64,000 nucleotides of DNA from Gammaproteobacteria bacterium (GCA_018828125.1 JAHJWB010000016.1:124001-188000), one strand, 5' to 3'. Positions 7,038 through 16,453 are shown, numbered from the stretch's first letter. A program made the numbers and translations. The notes: a model not told the origin generated them from the letters alone.

Positions 7038-8465
7038 TCAAACTTTCTGGCGGGTCAGGTCGGCCGCCGTGTGCGCAGCGATGTAGCCCCCCGCCACGGC
7101 GCTGAGCAGGCCGTTGCCGGAGAGATAGCCCCACACCGCGTCACCCGACACGCCCCGCGCGGCGCCGCCTGCGGCCAGCAGATTCGGAAACGGTTGGCCG
7201 TGCTGCCTGAGCACGCGGCACTGGGCGTCGATGTCCAGCCCGCCCTGCGTGTGGAACAGCGCGCCCGTCACCTTGACGGCGCAGAACGGAGCCTGCAGCG
7301 GACGGGCAAAGACGCGACGGTTTTGGTCGTTTTGGCCGCTGGCGCTGGTGGTGTTTGCCAGAGTAGCTATCAATTTTGATTCTTCACAGCCGATGGTGGC
7401 CGCCAGCGCTTGTACGCTGTCGCAGTGCTTGACGGCACCTGCCGCCTCGGCGTCGACAAAGTCCGGAAAGCTGCGCGCCAGCGCGAGGATGGGCGCGTCA
7501 AACACATTCAACGCCACGCCGCCCGGCTGCGCCAGCACATGCACTGACGCCTCGGAGTAGCCCTGTGTCTCGTCGTGAAAGCGCTCGCCCAGCGCATTGA
7601 CCTGGATGCCGCCTTCCATCATCAGCGCCCACGAGATCAGCGCGCCCTGCGGAATCGCCCAGGAGCCGTGGCCCTGGTAGCCGCCCAGGTCCGCCAGCCG
7701 GGCGCCCAGCGCCAGACCCCAGGCGATGGCGCTGCCGTCATTGCCGGTGTGGCCGGCGAACAGCGCATCGCGCATTTCGGGCAACAGCTCTCGCACCATG
7801 GCCGGGTTGCCGCCAAAGCCGTTGCAGGCCAGGATGAGCGCGTCGCAGGCCAGGTGCTCCAGAGTGCCGTCGGGCCGCTCGTAGCCCACGCCGATCACGC
7901 GCTGCTGGGCGTTGACCCACAGCTCGCGCACGGTGGCTTCGGTGATGAGGGGAATGTCCACCGCCGTCACCGCGTTGGCCAGGCGGCCCATCAGGCCCAC
8001 GCCAGTTTTCTCGGGGGTGGCGTGCATGCGGCGCACGCTGTGGCCGGGGTACAAAAATCCATCCAGCACCTGCCACTGCAGGCCGTGGCGCGCTTGCAGC
8101 GCATCCAGTGCCGGGCCAATGGCCTGGGCGTAGGCCTGCACCAGGTGCGGCGCCGCACGGCCCTTGGCCTTGGCGCTGATGTCGGCGGCAAAACGCTCCG
8201 GGCTGTCGTCGTCAATGCCCGCCGCACGCTGCGCCTGCGTGCCGGGCGCAGGGATAAAGCCGGATGACAGGGCCGAGGAGCCCAGCGGTGTGGCGTCGCG
8301 CTCCAGCACGGCGCAGTCCACACCGGCGTCGTGCAGCATCAGCGCCGCCGTGAGGCCACAGGCACCGCCGCCCACGATGAGCACCGGCACATGGGCCTCT
8401 TGCGCCACGGTGCCGGGCAGGTGCTCGGCATGGCAGATGCGGGGTGTGCTCATGGGCGCATTCAT
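7038..8465 (-). CDS. FAD-dependent oxidoreductase of the fumarate reductase/ketosteroid dehydrogenase family
   Basis: The 475-residue flavoprotein has a dinucleotide-binding VLIVGGGACG (28-37) near the N-terminus. It also has the family's central RFHDETQGYSE segment and the C-terminal LLAAGGAARGVSGDAVWGYLSGNG FAD-binding motif. Relatives catalyse 1,2-dehydrogenation or reduction of an alkene beside a carbonyl. The frame stays open far upstream, but I place the start at the ATG at 8465. There it overlaps the amidase stop by four bases, matching the rest of the operon. Residues about 361-367 (ESKLIAT) are encoded by what looks like half of a dispersed palindromic element. In the operon it could interconvert saturated and unsaturated forms of the imide or diacid; that is inference. 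Confidence 0.85.
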   Translation of the reverse strand: MNAPMSTPRICHAEHLPGTVAQEAHVPVLIVGGGACGLTAALMLHDAGVDCAVLERDATPLGSSALSSGFIPAPGTQAQRAAGIDDDSPERFAADISAKAKGRAAPHLVQAYAQAIGPALDALQARHGLQWQVLDGFLYPGHSVRRMHATPEKTGVGLMGRLANAVTAVDIPLITEATVRELWVNAQQRVIGVGYERPDGTLEHLACDALILACNGFGGNPAMVRELLPEMRDALFAGHTGNDGSAIAWGLALGARLADLGGYQGHGSWAIPQGALISWALMMEGGIQVNALGERFHDETQGYSEASVHVLAQPGGVALNVFDAPILALARSFPDFVDAEAAGAVKHCDSVQALAATIGCEESKLIATLANTTSASGQNDQNRRVFARPLQAPFCAVKVTGALFHTQGGLDIDAQCRVLRQHGQPFPNLLAAGGAARGVSGDAVWGYLSGNGLLSAVAGGYIAAHTAADLTRQKV

Positions 8466-9097
8466 GCGGAAGGGGCGGCAACAGCGGCCGTCACGGCGGC
8501 CGCAAAGTCGGCGCAGGTCAGCACCTGGGCCACGTTGGCCATGTCGGCCACCGAGGTGTCGTGCACTGCCTGCTTGAAGGCCGCGCAGCCGTCGGACAGC
8601 ACCAGGGTCTGGTAATCGCGCATGTGTGCATCGCGCACCGTGCTCGCCACGCCACCATTGGTGACGATGCCGCACACCGCCACGGTGGTGATGCCCGCGC
8701 GGCGCAGCACCCAGTCGAGCTGGGTGTTGAAGAAGGCCGAATACGCCACCTTGCACACCGACACGTCCACCCACGGGGCGATATCGGACACCAGCGCCTG
8801 GCCCGCGCTGCCCGGCGCAAAATCGCCGCGCCGTAGGAAAGGGCGCAGTGCTTTCAAATGCGGCGAAATCATCGGCTCGCCTTGCGCATCGGGCCACAGC
8901 GTGAACTGGCTCCCAACCACCATCCCCCCGGCCGCTTTCAGCGCCTGGGCCACGGCGGCAATGCGCGGGGGCAGCGCCTGCGCCGCCGTGCTCACCGCTC
9001 CGCCCCGGGCATAGGCACCCTCCGGGGCCAAAAAATCGTCTTGCAGGTCGATGATGACCAGCGCGGTGTGGCGTGGGTCGATGGAACCGTGGCTCAT
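8462..9097 (-). CDS. Isochorismatase-fold (cysteine) hydrolase, probable amidase
   Basis: The 211-residue protein carries the Asp-Lys-Cys triad of the isochorismatase-like hydrolases: D17 in IIDLQ, K116 in CKVAYS and C142 in VCGIVTN. The family includes maleamate amidohydrolase (NicF), N-carbamoylsarcosine amidohydrolase and nicotinamidase, all of which hydrolyse C-N bonds. The start ATG at 9097 overlaps the HyuA-like stop by four bases. The frame is open upstream, but that extension lies inside hyuA and does not look like family sequence. Its position just after the ring-opening HyuA/HyuB pair suggests it removes ammonia or a carbamoyl group from the opened product. Substrate unassigned. Confidence 0.86.
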   Translation of the reverse strand: MSHGSIDPRHTALVIIDLQDDFLAPEGAYARGGAVSTAAQALPPRIAAVAQALKAAGGMVVGSQFTLWPDAQGEPMISPHLKALRPFLRRGDFAPGSAGQALVSDIAPWVDVSVCKVAYSAFFNTQLDWVLRRAGITTVAVCGIVTNGGVASTVRDAHMRDYQTLVLSDGCAAFKQAVHDTSVADMANVAQVLTCADFAAAVTAAVAAPSA

Positions 9098-11178
9098 GCC
9101 GCGCCCTCCCCCTCTGCCCGCACCAACAGGTTGCCCAGCGGATCCACCGTGGCGCTGAAGCCGGGCTCCAGCCACACCGTGGTGTCGGGCTGCTCCAGGA
9201 TGGCCGGGCCGTCGATGCGGGTGCCCACGGGCAGGTCCAGGCGTGCGTGGCGCGCGGCGTCCCACCAGCGGCCGGCGTGGAACACACGCTGCACACCCAG
9301 CGAGGGGTTCACCGTGGTGGTCTGCGGGGCCAGCACCGTCAGGTCGAACTTCGGGCGCACACCCACACGGGCGTAGCGCAGGTTCATCACCCGCACGGCA
9401 ATGCCGTCAAGCACGCGGCCAAAGGCGGCGCGGTAGGCAGTCTCGAACGCGGCGCGGATGCCCTCGTGGCTCAGCGCGTCGGCGCCCACAGGCACCTGCA
9501 CGGTGTGGGTCTGCCCGGCGTAGAGCATGTCGAGCGCGATAACCTCCTGCACTTCCACGAACTTCACGCCCGCCGAATCCAGCCGCTGCTGGCAGGTGGC
9601 GGCCAGTGTGGCCACGCGCTGGCGCAGGTCGGCCACGTCCAGGTCAGCCAAGGGCTTGTTCAGCGTCTGCACCGCGTCGTGGCGCATGTCGGCCATCACG
9701 CAACCCAGGGCCGAGGTCACGCCGGGGTAGCGCGGCACGATGCCCGTGCCCACACCCACCTCGCGCATCATGGCGCACACATGCAGCGCGCCGCCACCGC
9801 CAAATGGCATATAGGCGAACTGGCGCGGGTCGTGCCCACGCTCGATGGACACCACGCGCACCGCGCCCGCCATCTTGGCGTTGGCCACCGTGAGGACGGC
9901 TTCGGCGGCCGCCATCACATCCAGGCCCAGGGGCTTGGCGACGTGGGTCTCGATGGCGTCGCGGGACTTTTGTGCGTCCATGGCGGCCAGCAGACCACCT
10001 CCCAGGGGCCTGTCTGCTGCAATGCGCCCCAGCAGCACATTGGCGTCTGTCACCGTGGGGCGTGTGTTGCCCCGGCCATAGCAGGCCGGGCCGGGGATGC
10101 TGCCCGCCGACTCAGGGCCCACCTGCAGCATGCCGCTGGCGTCTACCGAGGCGATGGAGCCGCCACCCGCGCCGATGGTCTCGATCTGGATCATGGGCGA
10201 GCGCACCACCATGCCGAACTCAATGGCTGTCTGTGCAGCCAGCGCCGCCTCGCCTTTGGCCACGAGAGACACGTCGAACGAGGTGCCGCCCATGTCGCCG
10301 GTGATCACATCGGGGAAGCCTGCCGCACGCGCAATGGCCGCGCAGGCAATCACGCCCGCCGCCGGGCCCGAGAGCGCGGTGCGCACCGGCACATCGCAGG
10401 CCGTCTGGCGCGACATCACGCCGCCGTTGCTCTGCACGATGAGCAGCTCGCCGCCAAAGCCCTGCGTGCGCAGGTCGCCTTCCAGCCGTTCCAGATAGCT
10501 GCCCACCACGGGCTGCAGGGACGCGTTGAGCGTGGCGGTGGAGCAGCGCTCGAACTCGCGGATTTCGGGCAGCACTTCGCTGGCGGCCGTCACATGCGGG
10601 TTGGGCCACACGCTGCGCACGGCGGCTACGGCGGCCTGTTCGTTGGCGGGGTTGGCATAGGTGTTAATGAAGAACACGCAGACGGCCTCGCAGCCCGCCT
10701 CCAGCAGCGCACGGGCCTGGGCCTTGATCTGCTCCACGTCCACGGGGGTGTGCACCGTGCCATCGGCCAGCACACGTTCGTCCACCTCCAGACGCAAGTC
10801 GCGCGGCACGATGGGCTCGAAGCTGCCGCGCAGGCCCCAGGTCTGCGGCCGGTCGCGGCGGCGCATCTCCAGCACATCGCGAAAGCCCCGCGTGGTGATG
10901 ATTCCGGTGCGCGCCACCTTGCGCTCCAGCAGCGCATTGGTGCCCACGGTAGTGCCGTGCACGATGGTGGCGATCTGCCCGGCCGAGTCGGCCACGCGCG
11001 CCACGCCGTTCATGAAGCCGCGCGCCTCCTCGCCCCGGGTGCTGGGCACCTTGACGATGCGGGCGCTGCCGTCGCGCTCATCCAGCACGAACAGGTCGGT
11101 GAAGGTGCCACCCACGTCCACGCCCACCACATAGGACGCTTCGCTCAAAGCCTTGTCCGAAACCTTGTCGCTGCTCAT
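9094..11178 (-). CDS. hyuA: Hydantoinase/oxoprolinase family protein, subunit A
   Basis: The 694-residue HyuA-type subunit has the actin-like ATPase signature GVDVGGTFTD (19-28), TTVGTNALLERK and the GGxSFDV/GAGGGSIA segments of the family. With HyuB it forms an ATP-dependent enzyme that opens five- or seven-membered cyclic amides (5-oxoproline, N-methylhydantoin, caprolactam) or carboxylates ketones (acetone and acetophenone carboxylases). The absence of a third carboxylase subunit favours cyclic-amide hydrolysis. Four-base overlaps with hyuB upstream and the amidase downstream show tight coupling. It is full length. Confidence 0.92.
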   Translation of the reverse strand: MSSDKVSDKALSEASYVVGVDVGGTFTDLFVLDERDGSARIVKVPSTRGEEARGFMNGVARVADSAGQIATIVHGTTVGTNALLERKVARTGIITTRGFRDVLEMRRRDRPQTWGLRGSFEPIVPRDLRLEVDERVLADGTVHTPVDVEQIKAQARALLEAGCEAVCVFFINTYANPANEQAAVAAVRSVWPNPHVTAASEVLPEIREFERCSTATLNASLQPVVGSYLERLEGDLRTQGFGGELLIVQSNGGVMSRQTACDVPVRTALSGPAAGVIACAAIARAAGFPDVITGDMGGTSFDVSLVAKGEAALAAQTAIEFGMVVRSPMIQIETIGAGGGSIASVDASGMLQVGPESAGSIPGPACYGRGNTRPTVTDANVLLGRIAADRPLGGGLLAAMDAQKSRDAIETHVAKPLGLDVMAAAEAVLTVANAKMAGAVRVVSIERGHDPRQFAYMPFGGGGALHVCAMMREVGVGTGIVPRYPGVTSALGCVMADMRHDAVQTLNKPLADLDVADLRQRVATLAATCQQRLDSAGVKFVEVQEVIALDMLYAGQTHTVQVPVGADALSHEGIRAAFETAYRAAFGRVLDGIAVRVMNLRYARVGVRPKFDLTVLAPQTTTVNPSLGVQRVFHAGRWWDAARHARLDLPVGTRIDGPAILEQPDTTVWLEPGFSATVDPLGNLLVRAEGEGAA

Positions 11179-12881
11179 GCCTTGCCTTTCACTACGGCGG
11201 GGGCACTCACATATCCCATCGCCAGATCCTTCTCACGCGCTGCCCCATCCCGCGCGGCCGGGGCACCGTACCCACCGCCACCGGGGGTCTCCAAACGCAC
11301 GCGTTCGCCCCGCTTGAGGCGGATGCCAATCATCTTGGAGCGCATGGGTGGTTGCTTCCATTCACTATCGTTTTCATAGCTGAAAACGTTCATGGAACCA
11401 GCGCCACCACCCGAAATTCCTTGGGGAGACGCCTTGCCGCGCTCGCCAAAGATGAAGACCTCGGCATCCTGCTCCAGCAGCTCAATTTCGTAGATGGCGC
11501 CCAAGCCGCCCCGGTGCTGGCCGTCGCCGCCCGAATCGGGCCGCAACGCCCACTGCGTGAAGCGCACGGGGTACGCCGCCTCCAAAATTTCGAGCGGCGG
11601 GATGGTGGCGGTGGAGATGGGCGCGTTGCCGTGGCTCAGGCCATCGCCATCGCTGTGCCCGCCGTGGCCGCCGCCGAAGAAGCTGAACATCACCCAGCGT
11701 TGGCCCTTGCGGGCTGCGTCGGTGCGCAGCCCGGCGATGGACAGTGCATTGATGGTGCCGTAGGCCTGGGCCATGGCGCGCTTCGGGTCAGCCTGCGCGG
11801 TGGCGCTGAAGATCACATCGATCATGCGCAGGATGGTTTCGGTGTAGCCACCCACGGGGCGCGGGCGCGCAGCGCTGATGACCAGCCCCTCGGGCAGCAC
11901 AAAGTCCACGGCGTCGAGCACGCCCGCGTTGGCCGGCACATCGGGGAACAAGTGCTTGAGCGCCACGTAACACGCCGCAATGGCCGTGGCGCGTGAGATG
12001 TTGACCGGTCCGGCGCACTGCGGCGAGGTGCGCGAGAAGTCGAGCGTCAGGCGGGCGCCCTGCACCGTCATGTCGAGCGCAATGGTCAGTGGCTCGTCCT
12101 TCACGCCGTCGTTGTCCAGGATGTCGCTGAAGCTGTAGCGCCCGTCGGGCAGCGCCGCGATGTGCGACCGCATGAGCTTGACAGCGCGTGTGCGCAGCTC
12201 GCCCATGGCCTGTTGCACCAGGGCGTCACCGTATTGGTCCAGCAGGTCGTGCAGGCGGCGTTCGCCCAGGTCCAGCGCGGCCAGCTGACCGTTCAGGTCG
12301 CCCCACAGGCTGTCGGGCAGGCGGGTGTTGGCCTTGAGGATGGCGAGCACGTCGTCGTCGAACACGCCGCCCCGCACGATGCGCACGGGCGGAATCTGCA
12401 CCGCCTCTTGCCAGCACTCGGTGGCAGCCGGGTTGTAGTTGCCGGGCACGTTGCCGCCCACGTCGTGCCAGTGCGCGGCCGATGCCAGGAAGCAGAACAG
12501 CTGCCCGTTGCGGAAGAACGGGCGCACCAGCTTGAAGTCATTGGCGTGGGTGCCGCCCTCGTAGGGGTCGTTGAACAGCCAGGTATCCCCCGCCGTAATG
12601 CCGCCGCGCTCGCCCGCTGCCCGCATGGCCGCGCGCACCGCAAAAGCCATGGCGCCTACGAACACGGGCAGGCCAGACTTGCCTTGCACCAGCGTGTCGC
12701 CCGTGGTGGCGTCGTACAGACCGTGGCAGGCGTCATGCGCCTCGGCAATGATGGGATTGAACGCGCTGCGGTACAGCGTGGCGTCCATCTCGTCAGCGAT
12801 CTGTTCCAGCCGCCCGCGCAGCACGGCCAGGGTGACGGGGTCCATGTGGGGCGGTGTGGGTTTTGTATCGTGTTCAGCCAT
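11175..12881 (-). CDS. hyuB: Hydantoinase/oxoprolinase family protein, subunit B
   Basis: The 568-residue HyuB subunit begins at the ATG at 12881, which has a strong AAGGAGG six bases upstream. An in-frame start six codons earlier is therefore rejected. Family features include DPVTLAVLRGRLEQIADEM near the N-terminus, AEAHDACHG, the NDPYEGGTHANDFKLVRP motif and the C-terminal GGGGYGAP. It pairs with HyuA, whose start overlaps its stop by four bases, and it overlaps the LeuD-like gene by eight. Residues about 499-506 (SYENDSEW) correspond to a sequence resembling half of the dispersed palindromic element (11362-11385). Confidence 0.92.
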   Translation of the reverse strand: MAEHDTKPTPPHMDPVTLAVLRGRLEQIADEMDATLYRSAFNPIIAEAHDACHGLYDATTGDTLVQGKSGLPVFVGAMAFAVRAAMRAAGERGGITAGDTWLFNDPYEGGTHANDFKLVRPFFRNGQLFCFLASAAHWHDVGGNVPGNYNPAATECWQEAVQIPPVRIVRGGVFDDDVLAILKANTRLPDSLWGDLNGQLAALDLGERRLHDLLDQYGDALVQQAMGELRTRAVKLMRSHIAALPDGRYSFSDILDNDGVKDEPLTIALDMTVQGARLTLDFSRTSPQCAGPVNISRATAIAACYVALKHLFPDVPANAGVLDAVDFVLPEGLVISAARPRPVGGYTETILRMIDVIFSATAQADPKRAMAQAYGTINALSIAGLRTDAARKGQRWVMFSFFGGGHGGHSDGDGLSHGNAPISTATIPPLEILEAAYPVRFTQWALRPDSGGDGQHRGGLGAIYEIELLEQDAEVFIFGERGKASPQGISGGGAGSMNVFSYENDSEWKQPPMRSKMIGIRLKRGERVRLETPGGGGYGAPAARDGAAREKDLAMGYVSAPAVVKGKA

Positions 12882-13374
12882 TGACGGCCTCCTTGCCAAA
12901 GCGGGTGCGCAGCTGGTTCAGCAGACCGCCAGCGCGCACCATGTCCATGAGAAACGGGGGAATGGGGTCGCAGGCCAGCGCACGGCCCTGGGGGGTGATG
13001 ACAGCGGGCGCCTGCCAGTCGAGCGTGACGGCGTCGCCTTCGCTGACCGCATCCGCCTCGGCACAGGTCAGCAGCAGCAGGCCCAGGTTGAAGGCGTTGC
13101 GAAAGTAGAGGCCGCTGAACGACGGTGCAATGACCGCCACAATGCCCAGCCGCACCAGCACGGCGGCCGCCTGCTCGCGCGAGGAGCCAATGCCGAAGTT
13201 GGGGCCCGCCACAATGACGTCGCCCTTGCGCACGCCCGCCACAAAGTCGGGGCGCACGGATTCGAGGCAGTGGCGCGCCAGCACGTCCAGGCCGTGCTTC
13301 ATGGCGTGGCCGGGGGCCAGCACATCGGTGTCGATGTCGGCGCCCAATTTCCAGACCTTGTGGGTGTGTGTCAT
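12874..13374 (-). CDS. LeuD-like small subunit of an aconitase-family hydratase
   Basis: The 166-residue small subunit contains GADIDTDVLAPG (11-22) and the GIGSSREQA motif (61-69) of isopropylmalate isomerase small subunits. It would form a heterodimer with the LeuC-like protein encoded immediately upstream. Their genes overlap by four bases, which fixes the start at 13374. The surrounding genes are catabolic and no leuA or leuB is nearby. I read it as a (substituted) maleate or malate hydratase such as dimethylmaleate or citraconate hydratase rather than a leucine biosynthesis enzyme. Specificity cannot be read from sequence. Confidence 0.86.
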   Translation of the reverse strand: MTHTHKVWKLGADIDTDVLAPGHAMKHGLDVLARHCLESVRPDFVAGVRKGDVIVAGPNFGIGSSREQAAAVLVRLGIVAVIAPSFSGLYFRNAFNLGLLLLTCAEADAVSEGDAVTLDWQAPAVITPQGRALACDPIPPFLMDMVRAGGLLNQLRTRFGKEAVNG

Positions 13375-14657
13375 GCGAGTACCTCGCGCGGGTCGGTAAT
13401 GCACCCGCGCAGGGCCGATGCCGCCACGGTGTAGGGCGACGCCAGATACACCTGTGCGGTGGCCGAGCCCATGCGGCCCTTGAAGTTGCGGGCGGTGCTG
13501 GAGATGACGGTGGTGTTGTCGCCCACCGTGTCGCCATAGCCCGCGCAGGCCCCGCAGGTCGTGGGGAGCAGCTCTGCGCCAGCGTCCTGCAGCACCTGCA
13601 GCACACCCTCGTCGCGTGCGGCGGCCTGGTCCTGCAGGCTGGCAGGCGCCACCATCAGGCGCACGCCAGAGGCCACCCGCCGACCGCGCAGCACAGTGGC
13701 AGCAGCACGCAGGTCGTCCAGCTTGGCGCCAGTGCAGGCACCGATATAGGCCACGTCTATGCCCTGCCCTGCATGCTGCGCCACGGGCGCGGCGTTGGCA
13801 GGGCTGTGGGGCGCTGCGACCTGCGGTGTGAGTGTGGTGGCGTCGAATGTGTGGCGTTTCAGGGCAGCGCCTTCGTCCGTGCGCCAGGCGTCCAGCCCTT
13901 GCAGGTCCGTATCGGGCACACCAGCAGCCCGCAGCCAGTCACGCGTGGTGGCATCGGGGGCAATCAACCCGGCCTGGGCGCCAAGCTCAGCGCTCATGTT
14001 GGACAGCGTCATGCGCTCCTGCATGCCCAGCGCCTGCACGGCCGGACCAGCAAACTCGACGGCCTGGTACTGGCCGCCGTTCATGCCAAAACGGCCAATC
14101 ATGTGCAACATCATGTCCTTGGCCGTCAAGCCCTTGCCCAGTTGGCCACTCCAGTGCATCTGCAAGGTGTCGGGCACGCGCAGCCAGATTTCGCCGGTCA
14201 CGACCACGCCCAGCATCTCGGTGCTGCCGATGCCAAACATATAGGCACCAAACGCGCCGCCCGTGGGCGAATGGGAGTCGCCCCCCACGCAGAACATGCC
14301 GGGGCGGATGTGGCCTTGCTGGGGCACCACCACATGGCAGATGCCCTGGCCGTCGTACACGTGGGGCAAGTCTTGCTCGCGCGCCCAGTCGCGGGCGATG
14401 CGCACGATGCGGCGGGATTCGTTGTCGCGCTCGGGCAGGTAGTGGTCCATGACAAGCACCACGCGGGACTTGTCCCAGATTTGCGCGCCCAGCTCGTCGA
14501 GCATAGGTTTCAAGCGCCGGGGGCCGGACGAATCGTGGAACATCGCCAGGTCCACCCGACAGTTGACGATTTCACCGGGCGTGACGCTGTCGCGGCCACT
14601 GGCGCGGGCCACGAGCTTTTGCGCCAGCGTGCTCGGGGAACGGTTGGGGAGGCTCAT
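13371..14657 (-). CDS. LeuC-like large subunit of an aconitase-family hydratase
   Basis: The 428-residue protein keeps the three cysteines that hold the [4Fe-4S] cluster: C308 in IGACTGAK, and C368 and C371 in TTCGACAG. It also has GGDSHSPTGGAFGAYMFGIGSTE (from 125), so it should be an active hydro-lyase. Large subunits of leucine-pathway LeuC are usually longer (about 465), while this length fits the homoaconitase/dimethylmaleate hydratase-like branch. It overlaps the Bug-type protein gene upstream and the LeuD-like gene downstream by four bases each. Likely reaction: hydration of a maleate-type diacid to a malate. Confidence 0.87.
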   Translation of the reverse strand: MSLPNRSPSTLAQKLVARASGRDSVTPGEIVNCRVDLAMFHDSSGPRRLKPMLDELGAQIWDKSRVVLVMDHYLPERDNESRRIVRIARDWAREQDLPHVYDGQGICHVVVPQQGHIRPGMFCVGGDSHSPTGGAFGAYMFGIGSTEMLGVVVTGEIWLRVPDTLQMHWSGQLGKGLTAKDMMLHMIGRFGMNGGQYQAVEFAGPAVQALGMQERMTLSNMSAELGAQAGLIAPDATTRDWLRAAGVPDTDLQGLDAWRTDEGAALKRHTFDATTLTPQVAAPHSPANAAPVAQHAGQGIDVAYIGACTGAKLDDLRAAATVLRGRRVASGVRLMVAPASLQDQAAARDEGVLQVLQDAGAELLPTTCGACAGYGDTVGDNTTVISSTARNFKGRMGSATAQVYLASPYTVAASALRGCITDPREVLA

Positions 14658-15616
14658 TCGGGCTTGGCTCCGGAAAACTGCACCACCTTGGCCCAGCGCG
14701 GAATCTCAGCCTGCACAAAACGCGCGAACTCCTCGGGGCTGTTGCCGACCGGGACAGCGCCCTCATGCTCCAGTCGTTTTTTTACGTCAGGCGTGGCGAT
14801 TGCCTGACGCGCCGCATCGCTGATGCGCTTGGCCAGCTCAGGGTTCATCTGGCCGGGCCCAAACAGGCCGAACCAGGCACTGGATTCATAGCCTGGCAGC
14901 ACCTCGGCAATCGCTGGCACATCGGGAAAGGCCGGCAAGCGTTTGGCACTCGTCACACCCAACGCCTTGAGCTTGCCTGCGCGAATCTGTGCCTGGGCGT
15001 TGCCGACAGCGGCGAACATCAGGTCCACCTGCCCGGCCAGCACGTCCTGCAGCGCGGGGGCTGTGCCACGGTAGGGAATGTTCACGATGTAGGCACCCGA
15101 CTGCATCTTGAAGGCGTCGCCCGCCAGGTGCAGCGACGAGCCCACCGCGCCAATCGCAAAGTTGAGCTTGCCGGGCTGTGCCTTGGCCAGCGCGATGAGC
15201 TCGCGAACGTCCTTGGCAGGCAAAGAAGGGTTCGCCACCAGGACCGAGGGCGAGGTAGCCACACAGGTCAACGGGGTGAAATCCTTGATAGGGTCGAACG
15301 GCAGCGTCTTGTACAGGCTGGCGTTGATGGCGTGGCTGGTGAAGCTCATCAGCAAGGTGTTGCCATCGGGCGGTGCCTTGGCCACGGCATCGGCCGCGAT
15401 ATTGCCGCCCGCGCCTGGGCGGTTCTCGACGATCACGGTGCGGCCCAGCAGGCGGCCCAATTCAATGGACAGGGTGCGAGCCAGTGTGTCGGTGGAGCCA
15501 CCCGCAGGGGCGCCGACCAGAATGCGAATGGGGGCGGACTGTGCCCGCGCGTCCGCACTGTGCAGGACTGCGAGCCCTGGGCTCAGCGCGATGAGAAGGT
15601 GACGGCGTTGGATCAT
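14654..15616 (-). CDS. Bug/TctC-type tripartite tricarboxylate transporter substrate-binding protein
   Basis: The 320-residue periplasmic binding protein has a signal peptide with a twin-arginine-like QRRHLL and cleavage near ADARAQ. The fold signatures are IRILVGAPAGGSTDTLAR, VENRPGAGGNIAAD, VNIPYRGTAPALQDVLAGQVDLMF and the FPDVPAIAEVLPGYE region. An AGGAG sits ahead of the ATG at 15616. Bug proteins bind carboxylates, including dicarboxylates and cyclic acids. No tctA/tctB membrane genes are present here, so it is an orphan binding protein inserted between the Liv transporter and the enzymes of the operon. It may act as a sensor or scavenger, or feed a remote TctAB. Confidence 0.92.
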   Translation of the reverse strand: MIQRRHLLIALSPGLAVLHSADARAQSAPIRILVGAPAGGSTDTLARTLSIELGRLLGRTVIVENRPGAGGNIAADAVAKAPPDGNTLLMSFTSHAINASLYKTLPFDPIKDFTPLTCVATSPSVLVANPSLPAKDVRELIALAKAQPGKLNFAIGAVGSSLHLAGDAFKMQSGAYIVNIPYRGTAPALQDVLAGQVDLMFAAVGNAQAQIRAGKLKALGVTSAKRLPAFPDVPAIAEVLPGYESSAWFGLFGPGQMNPELAKRISDAARQAIATPDVKKRLEHEGAVPVGNSPEEFARFVQAEIPRWAKVVQFSGAKPE

Positions 15617-15715
15617 GGTGGTGTTGTCTCCTGCGGATCGGGGTACAGGGTCACTCTCGGCGAGCCCTGGTTCTCTGATGGCGATGCGCGTTTGTTTCCG
15701 TTGCGTGGATCAGGG

Positions 15716-16453
15716 TTAGAGCCCGAGGTAGGCGCGGCGCAGGTCGTCGCTGCGCAACAATTCGTCGGGCGCGCCGGAGAATCGGATGCTTCCGTTCTCC
15801 ATGACGTAGGCCCGGTTAGCAATCTCCAGCGACTGGCCCACGTTCTGCTCGACCAGCAACACGGCCAGGCCGGTAGCGCGCAGTTGGCTAATCAATCCAA
15901 ACAACTCTTCGACCAGCAGGGGCGACAGGCCCAGCGAAGGCTCGTCCAGGATCAGCAGGCGCGGCTCGGCCATCAGGCCACGGCCAATGGCCAACATCTG
16001 CTGCTCGCCGCCGCTCATCGTGCCCGCGAGCTGGGTGGTGCGCTCCTTCAGGCGCGGAAACGTGGCAAACACCTTGTCGATGTTGTCGGTCCGGCGCTCC
16101 CGAGCCCTTGTGAAGCTGCCCAGCGAGAGGTTCTCCAACACGCTGAGGTTGGGGAAAATCTTGCGCCCTTCGGGCACCTGGATGAGCCCGGCTTTGACCA
16201 CGTCGGTGTAATGCGCGCCGCTGAGGTCGGCGCCATCGAACGCGACGTTTCCGCCCCAGGCCTTGTAGATGCCACACACCACGTTGTTGAACGTGGACTT
16301 GCCTGCGCCGTTGCTGCCCAGCAGGGCCACGGTCTCGCCGGGCTGAACCTGCAGGTCCACGCCACGCAAGACCTCGACGCGGCCATAGCCGCCGCGCAGG
16401 CCCGCCACACTGAGCAAGGGGCTGGATGCGGACGATGGAGACGTGCTGCTCAT
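15716..16453 (-). CDS. livF: Liv-type ABC transporter ATP-binding protein LivF
   Basis: The 245-residue ATPase has Walker A GSNGAGKS, signature MSGGEQQMLAIGRGL, Walker B LLILDEPSLGLSP and the C-terminal LFRS/YLGL-type tail typical of LivF. It pairs with LivG, whose stop overlaps its start by four bases. With LivH and LivM it forms an importer of the branched-chain amino acid type. This group also takes up urea, amides, aromatic acids and other small solutes, so the operon's enzymes are the better guide to substrate. It is the last transporter gene; the Bug gene follows after about 100 bases. Confidence 0.93.
   Translation of the reverse strand: MSSTSPSSASSPLLSVAGLRGGYGRVEVLRGVDLQVQPGETVALLGSNGAGKSTFNNVVCGIYKAWGGNVAFDGADLSGAHYTDVVKAGLIQVPEGRKIFPNLSVLENLSLGSFTRARERRTDNIDKVFATFPRLKERTTQLAGTMSGGEQQMLAIGRGLMAEPRLLILDEPSLGLSPLLVEELFGLISQLRATGLAVLLVEQNVGQSLEIANRAYVMENGSIRFSGAPDELLRSDDLRRAYLGL

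Noticed and set aside
8466-9296. N-terminal extension of the FAD oxidoreductase to a 752-residue protein
   Set aside because: The extra 277 residues overlap the amidase and hyuA genes in another frame and resemble no family; the ATG at 8465 gives the normal length and the usual four-base overlap.
9073-11379. A 768-codon plus-strand frame opposite hyuA
   Set aside because: It is a codon-bias shadow of hyuA with His/Gly-rich low-complexity translation.
12874-14657. LeuC/LeuD as leucine biosynthesis genes
   Set aside because: There is no leuA or leuB nearby, the LeuC length is atypical, and the genes are translationally coupled to degradative enzymes and transport genes.
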